A stretch of 64,000 bases of DNA from Georgenia satyanarayanai (GCF_009193135.1 NZ_VUKC01000015.1:1-64000); one strand, 5' to 3'; positions 35,693-45,364 are shown, numbered from the stretch's first letter. Notes: generated from the letters alone by a model not told the origin. Translations and numbers: made by a program.

Positions 35693-37237
35693 ATGCCCAG
35701 CCCTCGTGCGCCCCACCTGCCCGCCGTGCTCGCCGACGGGCTGCGTGCCGACCTCGCCGCCGGCTTCACCCGCGCGGACGTCGAGGACGCCCTCGGCCCC
35801 GTCGCGGCGGCCGCGCTCCGGCGTGAGGAGCCGGTCGCCGCCCGCCGCGCGACGGAGGGAGCGCGCGAGCCCGCCGCGGTCCTCTCCCGGCTCTTCCTCC
35901 TCGGCGGGGCGGTGTCCCGGGCCGCCCTCGACGCCGCGCTGCCGCGGACGACGACGGCGGGAGCCACCGCCGTCGGGCTCGTCACCGCGGCGGGGGAGGA
36001 CGCCGCCGACGAGGTGCGCGCCGCCGTCGACCTGCGGCCCTACGAGGCGAGCGACGCGGCCGGTGACGCCCGCTGGTGGGTGACCTCCGACCTCGGGGAG
36101 CTCGCCACCGGCCGCAGCCTCCACGCCGACCACGTCCTCGGCATCGGGGGCGCCTCCCTCACCCTCGCCCGCATCACGGTCCGCGACCACCGGCCCCGGG
36201 TGCTCGACCTCGGCACCGGCTGCGGCGTCCAGGCGCTCCACGCGACCCGGCACGCCGAGCACGTCCTCGGCACGGACATCTCCCGCCGCGCCCTGGACTT
36301 CGCCGCCTTCAACTCCTCTCTCGCCGGGACGTCGGTCGAGCTGCGCGAGGGCTCGCTGCTCGAGCCGGTGGCCGGGGAGCGCTTCGACCTCGTCGTGTCG
36401 AACCCGCCGTTCGTCATCACCCCGCCCGCCGCCCACGCCGCCGGCCTGCCGGTCATGGAGTACCGCGACGGCGCCATGCCCGGTGACTCGCTCGTCGCCG
36501 ACCTGGTCTCCGGTCTCGGCACCCACCTCGCAGCCGGGGGCGTGGCGCAGCTCCTCGGCAACTGGGAGCACCACGCCGGCGAGGACTGGCGCGAGCGGGT
36601 GGGCACCTGGCTCGAGGCCGCGGGCACCGACGGGTGGGTGGTCCAGCGCGAGGTGCAGGACCCCGCCGAGTACGCCCACACCTGGTTGCGCGACGGCGGC
36701 CTGCGGCCGGGCACCGCGCTCTTCGACACCGCGCTGTCCGCGTGGCTGGACGACTTCGCCGCCCGCGGGGTGGAGGGCGTCGGGTTCGGCTACCTCGTCC
36801 TGCGCCGGCCTACCGAGGGGTCCCGTCCACGCTGGCGCCGCGTCGAGGAGGTCACCACGCCCGTCCACCGCCCGCTCGGCGGCCACGTCGCCCACGTGCT
36901 CGCCGCCCAGGAGTGGCTCGCCGCGACGGACGACGCCGCCCTCGCCGACCACCGTCTGCGGGTGGCCGAGGACGTCACCGAGGAGCGCCACCTGCGTCCC
37001 GGGGAGCCCGACCCGCGCGTCCTCCTCCTGCGCCAGGGCGGCGGCTTCGGCCGGACCTACCAGCCCGGCACGCTCGTCGCCGGGGCCGTCGGCGCCTGCG
37101 ACGGTGAGCTGACGCTCGGACAGATCGTCGCTGGGCTCGCCGTCGTCCTCGATCAGGCAGCCGACGCCGTCGCCGCCGAGGTGCTGCCCGCCGCCCGCGA
37201 GCTGCTCCTCGACGGCGTCCTCCTGCCCGCCGACTGA
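35693..37237 (+). CDS. class I SAM-dependent methyltransferase, HemK/RlmG-like
   Basis: A 514-residue protein: an N-terminal helical domain (about 1-155, DUF7059-type), a methyltransferase core with VLDLGTGCGVQALHA and the N-methyltransferase motif VVSNPPFVITPP, and a C-terminal domain ending in LDGVLLPAD. The NPPF motif points to methylation of an exocyclic or side-chain nitrogen in RNA or protein; the target is unknown. The ATG at 35693 starts the homologous region; a frame from 35504 overlaps the divergent nucleotidase start. It precedes topA by 160 bases. Confidence 0.82.
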   Translation: MPSPRAPHLPAVLADGLRADLAAGFTRADVEDALGPVAAAALRREEPVAARRATEGAREPAAVLSRLFLLGGAVSRAALDAALPRTTTAGATAVGLVTAAGEDAADEVRAAVDLRPYEASDAAGDARWWVTSDLGELATGRSLHADHVLGIGGASLTLARITVRDHRPRVLDLGTGCGVQALHATRHAEHVLGTDISRRALDFAAFNSSLAGTSVELREGSLLEPVAGERFDLVVSNPPFVITPPAAHAAGLPVMEYRDGAMPGDSLVADLVSGLGTHLAAGGVAQLLGNWEHHAGEDWRERVGTWLEAAGTDGWVVQREVQDPAEYAHTWLRDGGLRPGTALFDTALSAWLDDFAARGVEGVGFGYLVLRRPTEGSRPRWRRVEEVTTPVHRPLGGHVAHVLAAQEWLAATDDAALADHRLRVAEDVTEERHLRPGEPDPRVLLLRQGGGFGRTYQPGTLVAGAVGACDGELTLGQIVAGLAVVLDQAADAVAAEVLPAARELLLDGVLLPAD

Positions 37238-37398
37238 CCCGCGGCCGCGACGGCGCCCGCCCGGCTGCCGCACCCACGTCCCCTCCTCCTGTGGGCACCC
37301 GCCCGGGCCTGCCGCGGCCGAGCCGACCCCGACACCTGCGAGCCCCATCGGGTACCGTCACCCCGACACGCCCCCTGTGGACAGAAGGAAGGTAGGCG

Positions 37399-40122
37399 GT
37401 GACAGGTACCCGCAAGCTCGTGATCGTCGAGTCGCCCGCGAAGGCGCGCACCATCGGCGGATATCTCGGGCCGGAGTTCGACGTCGAGGCCAGCGTCGGG
37501 CACATCCGCGACCTGCCTCAGCCCTCCGAGCTGCCCGCCGAGATGAAGAAGGGCCCCTTCGGCAAGTTCGCCATCGACGTCGAGGGCGACTTCGAGCCGT
37601 ACTACGTCGTCGACGCCGACAAGAAGAAGAAGGTCACCGAGCTCAAGCGCGCCCTCAAGGACGCCGACGAGCTCTACCTCGCCACCGATGAGGACCGCGA
37701 GGGGGAGGCCATCGCCTGGCACCTCCTCGACGTCCTCAAGCCCAAGGTGCCGGTCAAGCGGATGGTCTTCCACGAGATCACCAAGGAGGCCATCGCCCGC
37801 GCGCTGGAGAACACCCGCGAGCTCGACGAGCGCCTCGTCGACGCCCAGGAGGCGCGCCGCATCCTCGACCGCCTCGTCGGTTACGAGGTCTCCCCGCTGC
37901 TGTGGCGCAAGGTCCGCCCGCGCATCTCCGCGGGCCGTGTCCAGTCCGTGGCCACCCGGATGGTCGTCGAGCGGGAGCGCGAGCGCATGGCCTTCCGCGC
38001 CGCCTCCTACTGGGACGTCAAGGGCACCTTCACCGGCGACGACGGCGGGGGCACCCGCCCCTTCGAGGCGCGTCTCGTCAGCCTCGACGGCGCGAAGGTC
38101 GCCACCGGGCGTGACTTCGGTGACGACGGCCAGCTGACCGCTGCCGCCCGCAGGAACAGCGTCGTGCACCTCGAGGAGGCCACCGCCACGGCGCTGGCCG
38201 AGGCGCTCGAGCAGGCGCCCGCGCGGGTCTCCTCGATGGAGACCAAGCCGTACACCCGCCGTCCCGCCGCGCCGTTCACCACCTCCACGCTGCAGCAGGA
38301 GGCCAGCCGCAAGCTGCGGATGAGCGCCCGCGAGGCCATGCGCACCGCGCAGGGGCTGTACGAGAACGGCTTCATCACCTACATGCGGACGGACTCCTCG
38401 GCGCTGTCGCAGCAGGCGATCGCCGCGGCCCGGGCGCAGGCCACCGAGCTGTACGGCGCGAACTACGTCCCGGCCAAGCCCCGGTTCTACGCGCAGAAGT
38501 CCAAGGGCGCCCAGGAGGCGCACGAGGCCATCCGGCCCGCCGGTGACTCCTTCCGCACCCCCGCCCAGGTGGCCGGCCAGCTCACCGGGGCCCAGTTCCG
38601 GCTCTACGAGCTCATCTGGAAGCGCACCGTCGCCTCGCAGATGGCCGACGCCACCGGCTCCACCGCGACCGTGCGCCTGCGCGCCGACGCCGCGCTGGCC
38701 GAGGGCACCCGCCAGGCCGAGCTCAGCGCCTCCGGCACCGTCATCACCTTCCGCGGCTTCCTCGCCACCTACGAGGAGGGCCGGGACGCCGAGCGCTACG
38801 CCGAGTCCGGTGCGCAGGACAAGGAGACCCGCCTCCCGCAGCTGGCCGAGGGCGACCCGGTCGGCACCGAGTCCGTCCGTGCCGAGGGGCACGAGACCAC
38901 CCCACCCCCGCGCTACACCGAGGCCAGCCTCGTCAAGGTGATGGAGGAGCGCGGCATCGGCCGCCCCTCCACCTACGCGGCGACGATCTCCGTCATCACC
39001 GACCGTGGCTACGTCGAGCGCCGCGGTCAGGCCCTCGTCCCGACCTGGCTCGCCTTCTCGGTGGTCCGGCTGCTCGAGGAGTACCTGCCCCGGCTCGTCG
39101 ACTACGACTTCACCGCCGCGATGGAGACCGACCTCGACCAGATCGCCGCCGGTCAGGAGGACCGCGTCGAGTGGCTCGCGCGGTTCTACCGCGGCGAGGG
39201 GGAGCGCGAGGGGCTGCGCACGCAGGTCGAGAGCCTCGTCGACATCGACGCGCGCGCGGTCAACAGCATCGACATCGGCGAGGGCATCACGCTGCGGGTG
39301 GGCCGCTACGGCCCCTACCTCGAGACCACCGAGGAGGAGGGCAAGCGCGCCTCCGTGCCCGACGACGTCGCCCCCGACGAGCTCACCGTCGACAAGGCCC
39401 GCGAGCTGCTCGCGGCCAGCGCCGAGGACGGGCGCGAGCTCGGGACCGACCCGGGGACCGGACACACGATCATCGCGAGGACCGGGCGCTACGGCCCCTA
39501 CGTCACCGAGGTGCTGCCCGAGCCGGAGGAGCCGGCAGCCGCCGAGGGCGCGAAGAAGCCCGCGAAGAAGAAGGCCGCACCCAAGCCGCGCACGGCGTCG
39601 CTGTTCAAGACGATGCAGCTGGAGACGGTGAGCCTCGAGGACGCCCTGCGGCTGCTGTCCCTGCCGCGCGTCGTCGGCACCGACCCGGAGTCCGGTGAGG
39701 AGATCACCGCGCAGAACGGCCGCTACGGTGCCTACCTCAAGAAGGGCACCGACTCCCGCACGCTGCCCGACGGTGAGGACCAGATCTTCGAGATCACCCT
39801 CGAGGAGGCCCTCGAGCTCTACAAGCAGCCCAAGCGCGGCCGCGGGGCCACCGCCAAGCCGCCGCTGCGCGAGCTCGGTGAGGACCCGGTCAGCGGCAAG
39901 CCCGTCGTCGTTAAGGACGGTCGCTTCGGCCCGTACGTCACCGACGGCACGACCAACGCGACCCTCCGCAAGGACGACGACGTCGAGACGGTCACGCCCG
40001 AGCGTGCGTTCGAGCTCCTCGCCGAGAAGCGTGCCAAGGCCCCGGCCAAGAAGACGACCACCCGCAAGACCCCCACCCGCAAGCCGGCTGCCAAGAAGGC
40101 ACCCGCGAAGAAGAAGGCCTGA
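37399..40122 (+). CDS. topA: DNA topoisomerase I
   Basis: Type IA topoisomerase that relaxes negative supercoils, 907 residues. Toprim begins IVESPAKARTIGGYLG and includes TDEDREGEAIAWHL; the active-site tyrosine is in NGFITYMRTDSS. The C-terminal part carries four repeated RYGPY-type elements (topoisomerase repeat domains) instead of zinc fingers, and a lysine-rich tail (KKAPAKKKA) as in mycobacteria, which aids processivity there. GTG start with AAGGAAGG upstream. One base separates its stop from the next ATG. Confidence 0.97.
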   Translation: MTGTRKLVIVESPAKARTIGGYLGPEFDVEASVGHIRDLPQPSELPAEMKKGPFGKFAIDVEGDFEPYYVVDADKKKKVTELKRALKDADELYLATDEDREGEAIAWHLLDVLKPKVPVKRMVFHEITKEAIARALENTRELDERLVDAQEARRILDRLVGYEVSPLLWRKVRPRISAGRVQSVATRMVVERERERMAFRAASYWDVKGTFTGDDGGGTRPFEARLVSLDGAKVATGRDFGDDGQLTAAARRNSVVHLEEATATALAEALEQAPARVSSMETKPYTRRPAAPFTTSTLQQEASRKLRMSAREAMRTAQGLYENGFITYMRTDSSALSQQAIAAARAQATELYGANYVPAKPRFYAQKSKGAQEAHEAIRPAGDSFRTPAQVAGQLTGAQFRLYELIWKRTVASQMADATGSTATVRLRADAALAEGTRQAELSASGTVITFRGFLATYEEGRDAERYAESGAQDKETRLPQLAEGDPVGTESVRAEGHETTPPPRYTEASLVKVMEERGIGRPSTYAATISVITDRGYVERRGQALVPTWLAFSVVRLLEEYLPRLVDYDFTAAMETDLDQIAAGQEDRVEWLARFYRGEGEREGLRTQVESLVDIDARAVNSIDIGEGITLRVGRYGPYLETTEEEGKRASVPDDVAPDELTVDKARELLAASAEDGRELGTDPGTGHTIIARTGRYGPYVTEVLPEPEEPAAAEGAKKPAKKKAAPKPRTASLFKTMQLETVSLEDALRLLSLPRVVGTDPESGEEITAQNGRYGAYLKKGTDSRTLPDGEDQIFEITLEEALELYKQPKRGRGATAKPPLRELGEDPVSGKPVVVKDGRFGPYVTDGTTNATLRKDDDVETVTPERAFELLAEKRAKAPAKKTTTRKTPTRKPAAKKAPAKKKA

Positions 40123-40123
40123 C

Positions 40124-40438
40124 ATGGCACCGCCCGCGCAGCCGACCATCAACCCGCGGCACTTCCTCGCCATGGCGACGGTCAGCGGCGTGGTGCTCAG
40201 CACCACCGCCCTGCTGTGGGTGTTCGACCTCGTGCCGTTCGGGGTCTTCATCGGCGTGGTCGCCGCCCTCGCGGTCGGCCAGGCGGTGGGGATCGTCCTG
40301 CTCCAGCGGGGCGCGAGGCAGCGCGCGAGCCGCGCCGAGCGGCTGCCGGGCGGTGCGTCGACCCTCGGGCCGGACAGCCCCGGCGCCCGGTACGGGTACG
40401 ACCCGATGGGCGACCTCGGCCCCGGCGGGGGCCGCTAG
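40124..40438 (+). CDS. small membrane protein downstream of topA
   Basis: A 104-residue protein with two membrane helices (FLAMATVSGVVLSTTALLWVF and FGVFIGVVAALAVGQAVGIVL) and a basic/Gly-rich soluble tail ending GPGGGR. It starts one base after the topA stop, so it is co-transcribed. I do not recognise a named family. Confidence 0.68.
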   Translation: MAPPAQPTINPRHFLAMATVSGVVLSTTALLWVFDLVPFGVFIGVVAALAVGQAVGIVLLQRGARQRASRAERLPGGASTLGPDSPGARYGYDPMGDLGPGGGR

Positions 40439-40447
40439 CCTCCTGCC

Positions 40448-41467
40448 ATGACCTCGACGCTCGAGCTGACCTCCGCCCCCGACCCCCTCGACGCGCCGCC
40501 GCTGCGCTGGGGCATCCTCGGTGCGGGCGGCATCGCCCGGACCTTCGCCCGGCAGGTGCCCGCGCACAGCAGCGGCCGGGTCGTCGCCGTCGGGTCGCGG
40601 GACGGTGCCCGTGCCGCGGCCTTCGCCGAGGAGCACGGGATCGACCGCTCCCACGGCGGGTACGACGCGCTCCTCGCGGACGAGGACGTCGACGCCGTCT
40701 ACGTCGCCACGCCGCACAGCGAGCACCGCGACCACGCGCTGCTCGCCGTCGAGGCCGGCAAGCACGTCCTCGTCGAGAAGGCCTTCACCCGCAGCGCCGC
40801 CGAGGCCCGGGAGGTGTTCGCGGCCGCCGAGGGGCGCGGCGTCTTCGTCATGGAGGCCATGTGGACCCGCTTCCTGCCCCACGTCGTCGCGATCCGCGAG
40901 CTCGTGCGCAGCGGTGCCATCGGTGAGGTGGTCGCCCTGCACGCCGACCACGGGCAGCGCCTGGACCAGGACCCGGCCGGTCGTCTGCTCAACCCGGCGC
41001 TCGCGGGCGGGGCGCTCCTCGACCTCGGCGTCTACCCGGTGTCCTTCGCCCACGACCTGCTCGGCACGCCCGACGCCGTCGTGGCCGCCGGCAGCCTCAC
41101 GGAGACCGGCGTCGACGGCCAGGAGACCGTGCTCCTGCAGTTCGGCGCCACGACGCAGGCGGTGTGCTCGTCGACGCTCTGGGTCCGCACGCCCGGCCGG
41201 GCCGCCATCAGCGGGACCGAGGGCGTCATCGAGATCGAGGGACCCTTCTACGGCCCGACGACGTTCACCGTGACCCGCGGCGACGAGCAGGTCACCGTCC
41301 GCCCGCGCCACGAGGGCGGCTTCCAGTACGAGGCCGCCGAGGTGGCCCGCTGCGTCGCCGATGGCCGCGCGCAGTCGGGGACGATGAGCTGGGACGACAC
41401 CGTCGCGGTCATGGAGACGATGGACGAGGTCCGCCGCCAGCTCGGGGTCGTCTACCCGGGTGAGTAG
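40448..41467 (+). CDS. Gfo/Idh/MocA family NAD(P)-dependent oxidoreductase
   Basis: A 339-residue oxidoreductase with an N-terminal Rossmann motif ILGAGGIARTFA (about 23-34) and the family VEKAFTRSAAEA motif, whose lysine takes part in catalysis. The C-terminal beta-sheet domain forms the substrate site. Related enzymes oxidise sugars, inositols or dihydrodiols; MEAMWTRFLPH resembles the dimeric dihydrodiol dehydrogenase branch. Starts nine bases after the small membrane-protein gene. A hairpin follows the stop. Confidence 0.85.
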   Translation: MTSTLELTSAPDPLDAPPLRWGILGAGGIARTFARQVPAHSSGRVVAVGSRDGARAAAFAEEHGIDRSHGGYDALLADEDVDAVYVATPHSEHRDHALLAVEAGKHVLVEKAFTRSAAEAREVFAAAEGRGVFVMEAMWTRFLPHVVAIRELVRSGAIGEVVALHADHGQRLDQDPAGRLLNPALAGGALLDLGVYPVSFAHDLLGTPDAVVAAGSLTETGVDGQETVLLQFGATTQAVCSSTLWVRTPGRAAISGTEGVIEIEGPFYGPTTFTVTRGDEQVTVRPRHEGGFQYEAAEVARCVADGRAQSGTMSWDDTVAVMETMDEVRRQLGVVYPGE

Positions 41468-41477
41468 TCCCTCCCGC

Positions 41478-41505
41478 CCCGTCGCCGCGGGCTCTCGGCG
41501 ACGGG
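41478..41505 (+). terminator. hairpin after the topA-oxidoreductase group
   Basis: Perfect 10-bp stem CCCGTCGCCG / CGGCGACGGG with an eight-base loop, ten bases past the oxidoreductase stop and before tmk. No U tract follows. Confidence 0.6.
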
Positions 41506-41549
41506 CAGCGGGGACCTGGGGTGTCGGCGGGGCTCGTTAGGCTGGGGCG

Positions 41550-42179
41550 GTGACGACCCACGCAGCGCCCCTGTTCATCGCCCTCGAGGGCGGGGACGGC
41601 TCGGGCAAGACCACCCAGGCCGGGCTGCTGCGGGAGTGGCTCGAGGCGCGGGGCCGCGAGGTCGTCCTCACCCGGGAGCCCGGCGGCACGGACCTGGGCC
41701 GCACCCTGCGCCGCGAGGTGCTCCACGGCGAGGACCTCGACCCGCGGACCGAGGCGCTCCTCTACGCCGCCGACCGCGCCCACCACGTCCACACGCTCGT
41801 CCGGCCCGCCCTGGCCCGGGGCGCCGTCGTCGTCACCGACCGGTACATCGACTCCTCCGTCGCCTACCAGGGCGCCGGCCGCCGGCTGGGCCGCGAGGAG
41901 GTCCGCGAGCTGTCGACCTGGGCGACCGGCGGCCTGCTGCCCGACCTCACCGTCGTCCTCGACCTCGACGCCGCCACGGCCGCCGCCCGCCGCTCGGGCG
42001 CGCCGGACCGTCTCGAGCGGGAGCCGCACACCTTCCACGAGGAGGTGCGCGCCGGGTTCCTCGACCTCGCGGCCGCCGAGCCGGACCGTTACGTGGTCGT
42101 CGACGCGGCACTGCCGCCGCGGGAGGTCCACCGCGCCGTCGTCACCCGCCTGGCCCCGCTCCTGGGGGTTGACCGATGA
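41550..42179 (+). CDS. tmk: thymidylate kinase
   Basis: Phosphorylates dTMP to dTDP, 209 residues. The P-loop is LEGGDGSGKTTQAG (about 13-26), the DR(Y/H) motif is TDRYIDSSVAYQG, and a LID-like region with arginines (ARRSGAPDRLERE) follows. GTG start. The stop overlaps holB by four bases (ATGA), a common pair in actinobacteria. Confidence 0.95.
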   Translation: MTTHAAPLFIALEGGDGSGKTTQAGLLREWLEARGREVVLTREPGGTDLGRTLRREVLHGEDLDPRTEALLYAADRAHHVHTLVRPALARGAVVVTDRYIDSSVAYQGAGRRLGREEVRELSTWATGGLLPDLTVVLDLDAATAAARRSGAPDRLEREPHTFHEEVRAGFLDLAAAEPDRYVVVDAALPPREVHRAVVTRLAPLLGVDR

Positions 42180-43369
42180 GCGTGTGGGACGACGTCGTCG
42201 GTCAGCGCGAGGCGGTACAGACGCTGCGCTCGGCGGCCGAGGCGGCCCGCGGGATCGCCGCCGGGGGTGACTCGCGCGGCACGGGCATGACCCACGCCTG
42301 GCTGATCACCGGCCCGCCCGGCTCGGGCCGGTCGGTCGCCGCGCGCGCCTTCGCGGCCGCGCTCGCCTGCACCGACCCGCACGAGGTGGGCTGCGGACAC
42401 TGCCACGGCTGCACGACCACCCTCGCCGGCACGCACGCCGACCTCCAGGTCATCACCACCGAGCGGGTGAGCTTCCGCATCGAGGACATGCGCCCGATCG
42501 TCTCCGACGCCCAGCAGTCCCCCTCCCAGGGGCGCTGGCGGGTCATGCTCATGGAGGACGCCGACCGGATGGTCGAGCGCACGTCCAACGTCCTGCTCAA
42601 GGCGATCGAGGAACCGCCGCCGCGCACGGTGTGGCTGCTGTGCGCCCCGAGCCCGCAGGACCTCATCGCCACCATCCGCTCCCGGTGCCGGACCGTCTCG
42701 CTGCGGGTCCCGGCCGCCGAGGACGTCGCCGAGCTGCTCGTGCGCCGCGACGGCATCGAGCCGCGCATCGCCCTCATGGCCGCGCGCGCCGCCCAGAGCC
42801 ACGTCGGGGTGGCACGCCGGCTGGCGACCGACCCGCAGGCGCGGGAGCGGCGCCGGGCCATCCTCACCGTGCCGAGCCGCATCCGCGGGGTCGGGGACGC
42901 CGTGCTCGCCGCCGCGGACCTCGTCGAGCTCGCCCAGGCCGAGGGGAAGGCAGCCACGGAGGAGCGCGACGCCGCCGAGCGTGCCGAGCTGCTGCGCACG
43001 CTCGGCGCCGAGGGGGAGACGCGGCTGCCGCCCGCCGTGCGGTCCCAGGTCAAGCGCCTGGAGGACAACCAGAAGAGCCGCGCCACGCGCGCGCAGCGCG
43101 ACGTCCTGGACCGCGCGATGGTCGACCTCCTCTCCCTCTACCGCGACGTCCTCGTCGTCCAGCTCGGCGCCGACGTGCCGCTCGTCAACACCGACCTCGC
43201 GGCGGAGCTCCGCGCCCTGGCCGGTGACTCCACCGCCGAGCAGACCGTGCAGCGGATGGACGCCGTCGGGACCGCGCGGACCCGCCTCGCGGCGAACGTC
43301 GCCCCTCTCCTGGCGGTCGAGGCGATGATGGTCGAGCTCCGCCCGCAGGCGGGCGCGGCCCACTTGTAG
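42176..43369 (+). CDS. holB: DNA polymerase III delta' subunit
   Basis: Clamp-loader subunit, 397 residues, AAA+ fold. The P-loop region reads GPPGSGRSVAARA, with arginine in place of the usual lysine, consistent with delta' not hydrolysing ATP. A four-cysteine zinc site is present (ACTDPHEVGCGHCHGC), and SRCR appears as SRCRTVSLR, the sensing arginine-finger motif. The C-terminal helical domain binds the clamp-loader collar. It is longer than E. coli HolB because of an insertion before the C terminus. Confidence 0.93.
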   Translation: MSVWDDVVGQREAVQTLRSAAEAARGIAAGGDSRGTGMTHAWLITGPPGSGRSVAARAFAAALACTDPHEVGCGHCHGCTTTLAGTHADLQVITTERVSFRIEDMRPIVSDAQQSPSQGRWRVMLMEDADRMVERTSNVLLKAIEEPPPRTVWLLCAPSPQDLIATIRSRCRTVSLRVPAAEDVAELLVRRDGIEPRIALMAARAAQSHVGVARRLATDPQARERRRAILTVPSRIRGVGDAVLAAADLVELAQAEGKAATEERDAAERAELLRTLGAEGETRLPPAVRSQVKRLEDNQKSRATRAQRDVLDRAMVDLLSLYRDVLVVQLGADVPLVNTDLAAELRALAGDSTAEQTVQRMDAVGTARTRLAANVAPLLAVEAMMVELRPQAGAAHL

Positions 43370-43370
43370 A

Positions 43371-44915
43371 GTGGCGCCGGTGAGCCGGATCCTGCGCGCG
43401 AGCCTCGCGCTCGTCACCGTGACCGCCCTCGTCGCCTGCAGCGCGAGCGAGGACCCCGACGGCGCCACCGCCGAGGAGTCGCGCTCCCCGCGCACCGACG
43501 AGCCGATGCCGGAGGTGCCCGCCGGGCTCGAGGACGTCTACGGGCAGTCCCTGAGCTGGGAGGACTGTGGCAACGGCTTCGACTGCACCGACGTCACCGT
43601 GCCCCTCGACTGGGAGGAGCCCGACGGCGAGACGATCTCCCTCGCCGTCAAGCGCCGCGCCGCGGGTGCCGACGAGCCGGTCGGCTCGCTGCTCATCAAC
43701 CCCGGCGGTCCCGGGGGCTCCGGCGTCCAGCTCGTCGAGGCCGCCCCGCTCATGTTCTCCGCCGACCTCCTCGACGGGTACGACGTCGTCGGCTTCGACC
43801 CGCGCGGTGTGGGCGCCTCCACCCCGGTGGACTGCGTCAGCGACCCCGAGCTGGACGAGATGCGCTCGGAGGACTTCGACACGAGCACGGAGGAGGGCAT
43901 GGCCGCGTTCACGGCGGCCGCCGACGAGCTCGCCGCGGCCTGCGAGGAGAACAGCGGCGAGCTGCTCCCCTACGTCGACACCGTCAGCGCCGCCCGGGAC
44001 CTCGACGTGCTGCGGCACGTGCTCGAGGAGCCCCGCCTCGACTACCTCGGCTACTCCTACGGGACCCACCTCGGTGCCGTGTACGCCGAGCTCTTCCCCG
44101 AGAACGTCGGACGCATGGTTCTCGACGGGGCGCTCGACCCCTCGCTGAGCAGCGACGAGATCGTGCTGGGGCAGGCGGCGGGCTTCGAGCGCGCGATCCG
44201 CGCGTACGCCGAGGACTGCCTCGCCGGCGGCGGATGCCCGCTCAGCGGTGACGTCGACACCGCGGTCGGGCAGGTGCGGGACCTGCTCGAGCTGGCCTCC
44301 CACACGCCGCTGGAGACGGGCACGGACCGCAAGCTCACCGCCCCGCTCATGTTCTCCGGGATCATCATGCCGCTGTACGACGACGCGTACTGGATGCTCC
44401 TCACCTCCGCCCTGGACGCCGCGATGAACCAGCAGGACGGCTCGCAGCTGCTCTTCCTCGCCGACCTCGCCGCCGAGCGTGAGGAGGACGGGACGTACCT
44501 GACGAACTCCAACGAGGCGAACATCGCCATCAACTGCATCGACTACCCCGTCGAGGGCGGGCCCAAGGAGTGGCGGGAGCAGGCCGCGGAGCTGGAGAAG
44601 ATCTCCCCGACCTTCGGCCCGGCCCTCGCCTACGGCGACGTCACCTGCGCCGCGTGGCCCCACGAGCCGCGCGTCGAGCGCGCCCCCGTCAGCGCCGCTG
44701 GTGCGGAGCCCATCGTCGTCATCGGGACGACCGGTGACCCCGCGACCCCGTACCCGTGGTCCGAGCAGCTCGCGGAGCAGCTGGAGTCCGGCGTGCTGGT
44801 GACCTACGAGGGCGAGGGGCACACGGCCTACGGGCGCGCGGACGACTGCGTCACCGATGCCGTGGACGGCTTCCTCCTCGAGGGCACCGTCCCCGAGGAC
44901 GGCCTCGTCTGCTGA
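43371..44915 (+). CDS. lipoprotein alpha/beta-hydrolase, tripeptidyl aminopeptidase (Tap/Slp) type
   Basis: Exported serine peptidase of about 514 residues with lipobox LVACS at the end of a signal helix. The fold signature is SLLINPGGPGGSGV, the nucleophile elbow GYSYGTHLG, the acid in GTTGDPATPY and the histidine in GEGHTAYG. Streptomyces Tap and SlpD enzymes of this family trim N-terminal tripeptides. The start is a GTG one base after holB; a second GTG at 43380 would shorten the leader by three residues. tRNA-Thr follows. Confidence 0.88.
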   Translation: MAPVSRILRASLALVTVTALVACSASEDPDGATAEESRSPRTDEPMPEVPAGLEDVYGQSLSWEDCGNGFDCTDVTVPLDWEEPDGETISLAVKRRAAGADEPVGSLLINPGGPGGSGVQLVEAAPLMFSADLLDGYDVVGFDPRGVGASTPVDCVSDPELDEMRSEDFDTSTEEGMAAFTAAADELAAACEENSGELLPYVDTVSAARDLDVLRHVLEEPRLDYLGYSYGTHLGAVYAELFPENVGRMVLDGALDPSLSSDEIVLGQAAGFERAIRAYAEDCLAGGGCPLSGDVDTAVGQVRDLLELASHTPLETGTDRKLTAPLMFSGIIMPLYDDAYWMLLTSALDAAMNQQDGSQLLFLADLAAEREEDGTYLTNSNEANIAINCIDYPVEGGPKEWREQAAELEKISPTFGPALAYGDVTCAAWPHEPRVERAPVSAAGAEPIVVIGTTGDPATPYPWSEQLAEQLESGVLVTYEGEGHTAYGRADDCVTDAVDGFLLEGTVPEDGLVC

Positions 44916-44975
44916 CCTTTTTGGTCCACGGGGCTCGCCCCGGTACAGTGGTCCGCGCTGCCCCGCGCGGGCCGC

Positions 44976-45051
44976 GCCGCCTTAGCTCAGTCGGCAGAGC
45001 GTCTCACTCGTAATGAGAAGGTCGTGGGTTCGATTCCCACAGGCGGCTCCA
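44976..45051 (+). tRNA. tRNA-Thr (CGT anticodon)
   Basis: Acceptor GCCGCCT pairs with AGGCGGC; D arm TAGCTCAGTCGGCAGAGC; anticodon stem TCTCA/TGAGA encloses CTCGTAA giving anticodon CGT; T arm GTGGGTTCGATTCCCAC. Discriminator T and an encoded CCA end. It reads ACG codons. Confidence 0.96.
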
Positions 45052-45080
45052 CCCCCCTCCCGCAGACGTACGATGGTCTT

Positions 45081-45278
45081 ATGGACTACGTTGTGGCGCT
45101 GCTTCCCTCCATCGGCCTGGCGATCATCTTCGTCGTCGTGCTGCGCGCCATTCTCTTCGCCGACCGTCGTGAACGAGCGGCAATTCGGGAACTCGAGAAC
45201 GAGGCGAACAACTCCGCTTCACTCGTCGCTCAAGATGATATTGCCGCGCAGCGTGACAATGACGATTCCCCGAATTAG
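45081..45278 (+). CDS. small single-helix membrane protein upstream of lsr2
   Basis: A 65-residue protein, MDYVVALLPSIGLAIIFVVV..., with one N-terminal helix and a charged, Asn/Asp-rich tail. The GTG/ATG choice falls on ATG at 45081 since homologous-looking hydrophobic sequence starts there; the frame from 45024 runs through the tRNA. Similar short proteins sit before lsr2 in actinobacteria, as far as I recall. Its 3' half is notably AT-rich for this genome. Function unknown. Confidence 0.7.
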   Translation: MDYVVALLPSIGLAIIFVVVLRAILFADRRERAAIRELENEANNSASLVAQDDIAAQRDNDDSPN

Positions 45279-45364
45279 TGTGTGTGTATCGCTATTCGGC
45301 AGGGGGTAGCGGGAGCGATCATCGCTGCGGTCCTCAGGACTGAGAAGTACAGGAAGAGAATCAG
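45270..45364 (+). promoter_or_regulatory. AT-rich lsr2 upstream region
   Basis: The region before lsr2 has clearly lower GC than its surroundings and holds an inverted repeat CCGAAT (45270-45275) / ATTCGG (45294-45299) around a TG-repeat spacer, plus the short palindrome GTCCTCAGGAC. Lsr2 binds AT-rich DNA and represses its own gene in relatives, so this is a likely autoregulatory target. No clear -10/-35 pair could be assigned. Confidence 0.45.

Noticed and set aside
45024-45080. Upstream extension of the small membrane-protein gene
   Set aside because: It would translate the 3' part of tRNA-Thr; the ATG at 45081 begins the hydrophobic segment.
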